From Corydoras sp. C115 (Eukaryota; Chordata; Actinopteri; Siluriformes; Callichthyidae), in the NCBI GenBank assembly GCA_019802505.1, contig JAFMOC010000078.1, positions 1,262,501 to 1,326,500 on the forward strand: 64,000 nt of DNA, given 5' to 3'. This document shows, piece by piece, positions 13,801 through 25,500 of the stretch. Every line of letters starts with the position of its first letter. Position 1 is the first letter of the stretch. The position numbers and the translations under genes were made by a program. Below the pieces are notes generated by a model. That model saw nothing but the letters and a program-made list of their open reading frames with translations. It did no database searches and was not told the DNA's origin.

Positions 13801-16800
13801 ATCTCACCTGATGTAGGGGGTGTTTCCTGGGATGTGAAATTTTGCCCCAGCGTCGAAGTGTTCCTCCGTTCGTCCGATCGGTGGACAGATGCCTTGGTAT
13901 TTTGTCCTGTTAAGTACAATTGAATGAATTGTTAAGATCCTTTTGTAACAAGTTCAAGTAATTTATTTATAGAGCGCTTTTTACAACAGTACATTGTCAC
14001 AAAGCAGCTTTACAGTTTTATAAGCCTTTAAACCCCCAAAGAGCAAGCTGAAGCGATAGTGGCAAGACAAAACTCCCGGTTATGTTGATGTTTTAAGGAA
14101 GAAACCTTGTGAGGACTAAGACTCAGTGGGGGACTCATCCTCCTTGAGCGGCCGGGCAGCAACAACAGTGCTGGACACTAATGTACAGATTGTGTGATGA
14201 TGAAGTGACCCATATTTAACAATTAAAAACTATATAAGTCCATTGAGGACGTCCTGCAGGACCAGCAGTCCAATAGAAATCCAGATTCCATCCAGTCAGA
14301 CACAATTTCCTTAAAGACTGTACATAATGTTTTACATACATACTGTACATACACGGACATAAATAAAAAAATAAAACAAAATAAAAAATCTGGGTTATCT
14401 GTGTAGAATTTGCTCAGTCGACAAATTACGAACATTTCATACGAATACTTATTATCAGTGCACTCCTGTTATGCACTACGATTTTATGTCTTGCCTGGTT
14501 TTGTCACATTGTATTGTTTGTAGTCTTGATATTTCCCAGTGTTTTGTTTATTAAAGCAATAAGGCAGGAGAGGTTGTGAATTATTCATTCATTCATTCAT
14601 TATCTTCCGCTTTATCCTCTATTAGGGTCGCGGTGGGGTTCCCCATGCCCATCCAGGGGAGAATGTTTCGGCCGCTGGGCAGATAGACCCAGGACAGGGC
14701 GCCAATCCATCACTGGGCACACACTCACTCACACAGACACTCTCTATTTGGGGCAATTTTTTGAGAATTCAATTCACCTTGACCCATGTTTTTGGACTGT
14801 GGGAGGAAACCGGAGAACCCGGAGGAAACCCACACAGACACGGGGAGAACATGGAAACTCCACCCAGATTCGAACCGGGAATCCTTAGAGCTGAGAGGAG
14901 AACATGCTAAGCACTAAGCCACCGTGCCGCCGGTTGTGAATTATTAAGAAATAAATCACAGTAAAGGACGGCACGGTGGCTTAGTGGTTAGCATGTTCTC
15001 CTCTCAGCGCTAGGGATTCCCGGTTCGAATCCCCATCTGGGTGGAGTTTCCATGTTCTCGCCTATCTTCTGCTTTGTCCTTAATTAGGGTCGTGGGGGGG
15101 TTCCCCATGCCCATCCAGGGGAGAACATCTCGGGCGCTGGGCAGATACACCCAGGACAGGGCGCCAATCTATCACTGGGCACACACTCACACACACACAC
15201 ACACTCTATATGGGGCAATTTGGAGAACTCAAATGAGTTCTTTTTTATTTCTTTGATTTATTATTTGTAGGGTACATATGGGGCAGCGCTAGGGACTCCC
15301 GGTTTGAATCCCAATCTGGGTGGAGTTTCCATGTTCTCCCCGTGTCTGCGTGGGTTTCCTCCAGGTTCTCCCGTTTCATCCCACAGTTCAAAAACATGGA
15401 TCAAGGTCAATTGAATTCTCTAATTTGCCCCATATAGAGTGTGTCTGTGTGAGTGAGTGTGTGCCCAGCGATAGATTGGCCCCCTGTCCTGGGTGTATCT
15501 GCCCAGCGCCCGAGACGTTCTCCCCTGGATGGGCATGGGGAACCCCACCACGACCCTAATAGAGGATAAAGCGGAAGATAAAGGATGGATGGATAAATCA
15601 CGGTAAAGAGGTGTTGGTAGGCCTGACACGTAGCGGAGTGCAGTTACACCACTTTCCTGTGATTTATTTACAATAATGTAGAACCTCGAGTGTCTTACTG
15701 TTTTGTACACATTGTTCTACTTTGCGTCCCACAGTTTGAGAACCACTGTGCTAGCAGAACCAAACACATTGAGAGAAAAGCGTCATCCCACTTCAATCAA
15801 TTTAAAGGACCACATACTAGAACCAAACTTAATAAATAAATAAATAAACACACTGGCATTTTTATTCATTCACTATCCATCCATCCATCATCTTCCACTT
15901 AATCCTCTACTAGTGTCGCGGGGGGGGGGGTGGCTTAGTGGTTAGCATGTTCTCCTCTCAGCACTAGGGATTCAGGTTCAAATCCCAATCTGGGTGGAGT
16001 TTCCATGTTCTCGCTGTGTCCACGTGGGTTTCCTCCGGGTTCTCCGGTTTCCTCCCACAGTCCAAAAACATGGATCAAGACAATTGGGTTCTTCAAATTG
16101 CCCCATATAGAGTGTGTCTGTGTGAGGGAGTGAGTGTGTGCTCAGTGATGGATTGGCGCCCTGTCCTGGGTGTATTTGCCCAGCGCCCGAAACGTTCTCC
16201 CCTAGATGGGCATAGGGAACCCCCCCCCGCGACCCTAATATAGGATAAAGCAGAAGATAATGGATGGATGGATAGTGTCGCGGGGTTGGGGAGGGGGGGG
16301 GGGGAGTTCCCCATGCCCATCCAGGGGACAATGTTTCAGGCGCTGGGCACATACAGCCAAAACAGGCACGTTTACTCACACTATATGGGGCAATTTAGAG
16401 CATTTAATGAACCCATGTTTTTGGACTGTGGGAAGAAAACCCACACGGACATGGGGAGAACATGGAAACTCCACCCAGTTTGGGATTCGTACCTGGATCC
16501 CCAGAACTGAGAGGAGAACGTGATAACCACTAAGCCACTGTGTGGCCCACACTGGCATTCTGTCATACAAAATTCTACGTGATCAGGCCCCAGTATCAGA
16601 GTAAACACACTAAGTTGTATAATCCAACACAAAAGCTCCTCTCGCAAGGGACAGGCTCTCTTTTAGTCTCTAGGATTAATAAAATCATCTTAGTGGAAGG
16701 GCGTTTTCTAACAAGGCTTCTCAACTTTGTCGCTGTTTGTGATTCTGAACTTCTGCTATCTTTAAAAGGAGATTAAAAACACATTTATTTGTTTTGTCTT

Positions 16801-19463
16801 TTTACCTCGGAGGCTGTAAATGTTAAACCCATTCTTCTTAATATTTATCATTCTATGTGTACGCATATGTATATTTTTCCTTTCTGTATAGTAGGGCAGC
16901 AGACTTATTTTATTTTATTTCATTTTACTTTGTTTTATTTTATTTGATCTACTTATGTTTTTTTTATTATTATTATTATTTTGTTTTGTTTTCATTGTAA
17001 TTCTTTGAATTTGTCTTTATTGTAACTATGTATCTTACTTACTAATAAAACCAAAAAATAATAATAATAATAATAATAATAAAATTTTTAAAAATTATTT
17101 ACTCTAGTCTTTAAATAATCTCTGTATGAATGTGTAGAACTCTGTGTTCCAGTGGCCGCTGGTCCATAGGGGGTGCTGGTGTGCCCCCCCCCACCCCCCC
17201 CCCCCCCCCCCCCTTAAAATTGTTCAGATATTAAACTGAATTAATCATGAACTGCAAAATAGTTGAGAAATGTATTTTTTTGTACTGTGTGTCCAATAGA
17301 CCTTTTATTTATTAAAAGAATAAATAAATATGGGGCGGCACGGTGGCTTAGTGATTAGCATGTTCTCCTCTCAACGCTAGGGATCCCCGGTTCGAATCCC
17401 CATCTGGGTGGAGTTTCCATGTTCTCCCCGTGTCTGCGTGGGTTTCCTCCGGGTTCTCCGGTTTCCTCCCACAGTCCAAAAACATGGATCAAGTCAATTG
17501 AATTCTCCAAATTGCCCCATATAGAGTGTGTCTGTGTGAGTGAGTGTGTGCCCAGCGATGGATTGGCGCCCTGTCCTGGGTCTGTCTGCCCGGCGCCCGG
17601 GACGTTCTCCCCTGGATGGGCATGGGGAACCCCACCGCGACCCTAATAGAGGATAAAGCGGGAGATAATGAATGAATAAATAAATAAATATGGGGCGGCA
17701 CGGTGGCTTAGTGATTAGCATGTTCTCCTCTCAACGCTAGGGATACCCGGTATGAATCCCCATCTGGGTGGAGTTTCCATGTTCTCCCCGTGTCCGCGTG
17801 GGTTTCCTCCGGGTTCTCCGGTTTCCTCCCACAGTCCAAAAACAATTTCAAGTCAATTGAGTTCTCCAAATTGCCCCATATGGAGTGTGTTTGTGTGAGT
17901 GAGTGTGTGCCCAGCGATGGATTGGCGCCCTGTCCTGGGTCTATCTGCCCAGCGCCCGAGACGTTCTCCCCTGGATGGGAGAACCCCCCCCCCCACGACC
18001 CTAGTAGAGGATAAAGCGAAAGATAATGGATGGATGGATAAATAAATACATGTAATTGCTCCCATTGTGCACACTTCTAATGAGTGTGTATATATGGGCA
18101 CATGGACTTTTGGCAAACATGTGATCTGAGGCTGATTTCTAATTGGTTATTTGTTTTTTCCACAGGCCGCAGTGCGCTTCTCGTGCGTCATTATTGGTAT
18201 TGGTAGTGTGTTACTACTGGTACTAGCACAGTTGCTCAGTGGTTATGACGTTGGTCTGTCAATCTGAAGGTTGGGGGTTCAAATCCCAGGTCCACTGAAG
18301 TTACCAGTGTGGGTCCTTGAGCAAGACCCTTAACCCTCATTGCTCCAGGGATGTTATGATTAACCCTGTGCTCACCTTTTAAGTCACTTTGGATAAAAGC
18401 GTCCAATAAATGACCAAATGTAATGGAAATGGTTCATTTTAATTAGGCATTGTGTGATTGAACAATTCCCCGAATGGACTCATTAACTCCGGTGCGGTTC
18501 ATTAGTTCGAATCACCCTTAACATTTGCAGACTGGAGTAGCATCAAAAATGATAGAAAATTCAGTTTTGTCTTTACGAAAAAATGCTTTTACAAAGCTTT
18601 CAGTGGAAGAAGAAAAGAGGATAAAGAAGCTTGGGCGGATGGATGGAGTTTGGATATCAGAACTTACCTGAGATACCACCAGTCTGAATTGTATCGTTCA
18701 GGTGGTGTGTTTCCATTGAACACTCCCCATCGCCACTGATCAATGAGGAACCCAAAAGGAAGGAATGCTATCTTCTGTAATGCCATCTTCAACAGGTAAT
18801 TAATGTCAGTCTCTGAAAAGAAATGGTACATTCAATAGTCAGACGCTTCATGTTGAGAACATCATGAATGAATTATTTGTGCTGGATTCGGAAGTTACCC
18901 TCGTCATCCACCAGCTCGTCCAGCAGACCAATAGCGAAGAGATGTTTGGGCGTCGAAACCGAAAGAGACAGCACATCTCCAATAGCCTCGTGAAAGCCAG
19001 GGTTGGCACCTCGCCTGAAGCTGACGGGCTGGTCTTTGTATTGTAAGTAATACTCCACATGGCCCATTTCGTGGTGCACTGTAAACAGCTGGTCCATGGT
19101 CACCGTGGTGCACTGCTTGATTCTGTAGAACACAACATTTGTAATTCAATATCCTTATTTAAATTGATTTAGACTGACAGGATATTCATTCATTTACTCA
19201 TTAATCCTCTACTAGGATCTCGGGGGTGGGGGTGGGGGTCCCATGCCCATCCAGGGAATCCAGGGATGCTGGGCAGACACACCCAGGCAAGGGCGCCAAT
19301 TCATTCACTCATTAACTCATTCACACAGAAATACACACACTATATGGGGCAATTTAGAACATTCACTATACCTTAAAGCCATGTTTTTGGACTGTGGGAG
19401 GAAACAGGAGAACAACTAAACCATTTTTTTATATATATATAAAAACTATTGTTTTTGTTATAT

Positions 19464-19511
<48 letters not shown>

Positions 19512-22500
19512 GTTTTTTGTTTGTTAGGTTAAAACTGTGTGTGTGTGTTTTCTCTATAGAAATCCACACTGATGCTTCGAATACCATGATATTAGACATA
19601 TTTAGCGGCATGGTGGCTTAGTGGTTGGCATGTTCTCCTCTCAGCACTAGGGATTCCTGGTTCGAATCCCTATCTGGGTGGAGTTTCCATGTTCTCCCCG
19701 TGTCTGCGTGGGTTTCCTCCAGGTTCTCCGGTTTCCTCCCACAGTCCAAAAACATGGATCAAGTTAATTGAGATCTCCAAATTGCCCCATATAGAGTGTG
19801 TCTGTGTGAGTGAGTGTGTGCCCAGTGATAGACTGTCTTGGTATATCTACCCAGCGCCCGAAACTTTCTCCCCTGGATGGGCATGGAGAACCCCCCACGA
19901 CCCTAGTAGAGGATAAAGTGAAAGATAATGGATGGATGGATGGATGTCATGGGTTCTAACCTAAAGTCTTCCCGGTTGTAGAAGTCCCAGGCAGAGGCGT
20001 GGCACACCACCTCTCGGCCATCCGATGGCTTTTCCAGCATAGAATCATCCCAAAACTTATCAGGCATCGGTTTAAGTTTCAACGAGGTGAAGAATTCTTC
20101 CGATACTCGGAACATGTGGGTGGCGTTGTAGTTCTGTATAAAAAAAAGTAAATCATACAATATGCTGATTTTCTAAGCAGACTACAGGAATGTACAGTAG
20201 ATATACTCAAGTTCTGGGGTGGATCTCCCAAAAGCCTCGTAATGCTAAGCACCTCGTAACTTCATACTCAAGAACGTTCTTAAATTTATGAGCCTTTCCC
20301 GATTGCATTCGTAACTTACAGTACATCATTCTTAAAACGAGTACTCACTCATAACTCACTAAGTACTTCCTAACTGGCCATGCACAAAGGGTCATAGATG
20401 CACTGGTTCTATAAATGGCATCAGAAACACAATAAACACCAAAATAAAAAATTGGAATTCAAAAATTGTACAAAAATTGTATGTATTATATGTAAATTAT
20501 AATATATAGGGGGCACGGTGGCTTAGTGTTTAGCATGTTCTCTTCTCAGTGCTAGGGATTCCCGGTTCGAATCCCAATCTGGGTGGAGTTTCCATGTTCT
20601 CCCCGTGTCAGTGTGGGTTTCCTCCGGGTTCTCCGGTTTCCTCCCACAGTCCAAAAACATGGATCAAGTCAATTGAATTCTCAAAATTGCCCCATATAGA
20701 GTGTGTCTGTGTGAGTGAGTGTGTGCCCAGCGATAGATTGGCGCCCTGTCCTGGGTCTATCTGCCCAGCGCCTGAGACGTTCTCCCCTGGATGGGCAGGG
20801 GGAACCCCACCGCTACCCTAATAGAGGATAAAGAGGGAGATAATGAATGAATGAATAATATATAGGGGACACGGTGGTTTAGTGGTTAGCATGTTCTCCT
20901 CTTAGTGCTAGGGATTCCCGGTTCGAATCCCAATCTGGGTGGAGTTTCCATGTTCTCCCCGTGTCCGCATGGGTTTCCTCCGGGTTCTCCGGTTTCCGCC
21001 CACAGTCCAAAAACATGAATTAAGGTCAATTGAAACGTTCTCCCCTGGATGGGCATGTGGAACCCCTCCGCGACCCTAGTAGAGGATAAAGTGGAATATA
21101 ATGGATGGATAATATTTAGGAGGCTTAGGTGTTCAGTAGGGAGCTGTGTCATCATTGTTATATGTGCTATGCTGCACAACATTGCAGTTAGTGCTGACAT
21201 AAGCATTTTAACTCAAGGATGAAGATGAGGATGAAGAGAGAGATATGTCTGCGTCCTGTTTCCGCCAAATATGGTTTATATCTGATCTAATAGTTGAATT
21301 GCAAGCACCGATGTTTTGTGATATATACTGTCCTCCAATGTGTACTGTTGGTGGAACTTTCTCATGCTTCAGATAAGAGTGTAATTTGTTTTTATTTGGT
21401 TCTATTTCATTAAGCTTCGATGTAGTGTGCCTTGAGAAAAAAATATATTATGCTCTTGGGTTGCCATGCTTCTGAATTAATGCATTCAAGTCAAAAGTGC
21501 ACCCCCTTTGATAAGCTTGCTTGGTAAGCGATTGGTCAAAAATTGCTTTCTTGCTTTTTATAACAGTAGCCTAATTTAAATATGATTATTTATTGTCTGG
21601 GTGGAGTTTCCATGTTCTCCCCATGTCTGTGTGGGTTACCTCTGGGTTCTCCGTTTTCCTCCCACAGCCCAAAAACATGGATCCAGTCAATTGAGTTCTC
21701 CAAATTGCCCCATATAGAGTGTGTTTGTGTGAGTGAGTGAGTGCCCAGTGATAGATTGGCGCCCTGTCCTGGGTGTATCTGCCCAGCACCCGAAACGTTC
21801 TCCCCTGGATGGGCATGGGGAACCCTCCCGCAACCTTAGTTGAGAAAAAGGCGAAGATAATTTTTTTATATATTTTTAATTTTTTTATAATTTATTGTTT
21901 ATATTCATTCATTATCTTCCGCTTTATTCATTCATTATCTTTTCCGCTCTATTAGGATCGTGGAAGGGTTCCCCATGCCCATCCAAGGGAGAACGTTTCT
22001 GGCGCTGGGCAGATACACCCAGGACAGGGTGCCAATCTATCACTGGGCACACACTCACTCACACAGACACACTCTATATGGGGACAATTTGGAGAACTCA
22101 ATTGACTTGATCCATGTTTTTGAACTGTGGGAGGAAACCGGAGAACCCAACGGAAACCCACGCGGACACGGGTAGAACATGGAAACTCCACCCAGATGGG
22201 GATTTGAACCAGGAATCCCTAGCGCTGAGAGGAGAACGTGCTAACCACTAATCCACCGTGCCGTCTATTGTTTATATAGTTTTAAAAAAATATTTGATTA
22301 ATAATTTTTTTTTTGGTGCATTTTGATGTGAAATTGTGTAGTAATCCGTGATTAAGTTTTCGACTGACGGTGGCTTTTCAGGGGTGGAGTCTACAAAGAA
22401 GGACTTAAAACAAAGAACTTTGTGTTCTTAAAGCAGTTCTTATAACTGTTCGTAAATCACTAAAAACATTCGCTTTCGGGGAATCCACCCCTGATCAAGT

Positions 22501-25500
22501 CCTGGTTCCCACAACAAAATATATTACTTAGTTGACGTACTTTGGCAACCATGTTGTCGGTCACATCCAAATTGGCCTTGTTCGGAAATGGAATCATCAT
22601 GTCGTAGATATTATTCCATGCTTGAGCCCACATGTTTCCTACAGCAGAACATACAGAGAGAGATCAGAACCGTTCTGTGTAACAGGACAGGATGCACGTT
22701 TAACAGTCTTCTCTGTAGAAAACGTAAGGACTGACCGAGCAGATGTGCAGGGATAGGGCCTTTGAGGTTAATGTATTTGGGGCCATAATAATCATAAAGC
22801 TTCCGCCGAACAAAAGCATGCAGGTTCAGGTACAGAGGCTGCAGCTGCTTAAAGAGACCCTCTAAATCCTGCTCGAAGGTCGGAGAGTCATACCAGGAAC
22901 GCCAGTCGTCACCCGTGTCTTTAAATCCTGTAAAGATGTTCACGATTTACACCTTTAATTTCAAATTAATTTCTTAATTTCAAATCATTTCGAATGACTT
23001 ATTTTTATTAGATTTTTTAAAAAGGAAATCAATGAAAAAATAGTAACACTTCCACATTTAGAAAGCTTTATAAAGTATTCATAACGCTTTATAACATTTA
23101 TCATAACCCTTTGTTAATGTACATAGATGTTTATAATCATAGACAGAAAGTGTTATAATAATTTGACATAAGGTTTTATAACGCAAAGCGACAATGCATT
23201 ATAACAGGAACTTATTTCACATTTAGAAAGCTTTATAAAGTATTCATAACGCTTTATAACATTCATCATAACCCTTTGTTAATGTACATAGATGTTCATA
23301 ATCATAGACAGAAAGTGTTATAATAATTTGACAAAGTTTTATAAAGCAAAGTGACATAATGCATTATAACAGGAACTTATTTCACATTTAGAAAGCTTTG
23401 TAAAGTATTCATAATGCTTTATAACATTTATCATAACCCTTTGTTAATGTACATAGATGTTCATAATCATAGTCATAAAGTGTTATATCAAGTTGACATA
23501 AGGCTTTATAACAAAGTTACAATGCATTATAACATGAACTTATTTCGACTTTTGATTCTTTAGATGTTTAGACATTCTTAATTAAAACAAGCTGATTACA
23601 CTTTAATTAAAGTCCATAAAGAGCATTTATAAGCTTTTATAAGTCATTATGTACTACTATGTATGCAGTCTCTTTCAAAGAGGTAATTAATGCCAACACT
23701 TTACTTTATGCCTGTAAAGACAGCTTATAAGCTTTCATAAACTTTTATGATGAGCATTTATAAAGTCATTTTCAGGAAAAGCGTTCATTAAACACAAACA
23801 TTATAAGGTTTTATGTCGCTGGTCCCTATAATAAGTTGACAGACAGTTAAAATATATCATTTATAATGCATTATGTCACTTTGTGTTATAAAGACTTACG
23901 GCATGTTCTTATGACACTTTATGAGAGTGGTTATATACATCTATGGACATTACCAAATGCTTATGACAAGTCTTATACAGCCTTATGAATATTTTATAAA
24001 GCTTACAAATGCACTTATAATGCATTATAAATACCGGGTTCAGATAAAGTGTTACCGACGAAATGGAAACATACCATCCATGGTGGACGCCTTGTTGCTG
24101 AGCTCGACAAATTGAGGATATAAGGGTTTAAGCGGCACTCCAGCAGCGTTGTGCCAACCCTCCCAGGCAAAAAGTAACTTCTTGTAGCTTCGTGATTTCG
24201 CCATGATGTTACTCACCTCTGGTAACACAAATACGAATTGTTATTTTTAAGATAAGAAAGCCCATTCGCTGGAAGATTTCCATCAGACATTTAAAAAGCA
24301 AGCAATTTTGGTTTAAAAAAAATGCTATTTACAGCTGCTAAAATGCATGTGCAATACATTAATTCATTGAAAACATACAAAATATGTGCAATATGTACAG
24401 TATTTCATACCCACTTTTTGAAAACTCCAGTTTATATGCAGAAAGTTTATATACTTTTTAAAAAACCACCAATATATGTGTCACAGGTGCCTGTGGCACC
24501 TGTCCCTTGTTTGGACCTTAATTGTTTCAGTTGGGTGATTGGTTTGTTTTGTTCACGTGTTTAGTTCCTTTTGTATTTATTCTGAGTTTTCCTTCTCTTC
24601 GGTGCACGTCTTTGTTTTGTGGTTTATATACCCTATGTTACGTTGTTTGTTTGTTCCCCCTTCTTGTTGGTGTCCCTACACCAATTTTTATTAAATTCGA
24701 TGTTTGGTTTTTATCCCGGTGTCTCTTTTCTCTCCTTCATTTAGTCATTTAGCAGACATTTAGTCATTTAGCAGACGCTTTTATCCAAAGCGACTTACAA
24801 ATGAGAACACCACAAGTCAGAAGCCATGGAGAAAGCCAACTATACTGTAAGTTCATCAACCTGATTGTTATTCGAAGCTGCGCCCCCCCCCCCCCCCCCC
24901 CCCTTTTTTTTTATTTTTTATTTATTTATTTTTTTATAACAGGTATTTGGTAAATAGATGCGTCTTAAGTAGTTTCTTAAAACTGTTTAGAGATTCTGCC
25001 TTACGGACAGAGTTGGGAAGATCGTTCCACCATTTTGCAGTGGTGAATGCCACAGAATGAGAATTAGCTCCTCGGTGAGGTGGAATCGCCAGGCGACAAT
25101 CATCACTGGAGCGAAGTGAACGAGTCGGCGTGTATTTTGAAAAGATAGAGTGAAGGTAAGAGGGGGAAGATCCAGAAATGGTTCTGTATGCCAGAGTCAG
25201 CGACTTGTACTGAATGCGAGCAGCTACAGGAAGCCAATGGAGGGAAGTGAGTAATGGAGTGATGTGAGTTCGCTTGGGCTGGTCAAACACGAGTCGGGCT
25301 TGCAGAGTTATGAATTAGTTGAAGAGGTCTGATGGTGGAAGTTGGGATACCGGCAAGTAGTGCATTACAATAATCAAGCCGGGATAAGACTAGGGCTTGA
25401 ACAAGCAGTTGGGTAGCATGTTCAGTCAGAAAGGGTCTGATCCTTCCGCATTCAACCACGTTACGGCGCTACACATCTTCTCCGTGTAGGTCGTAATTCC

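Larger units (their letters stand above)
20213..22494. mobile_element. Non-autonomous DNA transposon with TIRs, loaded with SINEs
   Basis: Starts TCTGGGGTGGAT and ends ATCCACCCCTGA, an inverted repeat with one mismatch. It is flanked by TCAAGT at 20207-20212 and 22495-22500. Four SINE-A copies were inserted into it, so the original element was about 1 kb. No transposase reading frame is seen. Confidence 0.65.
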
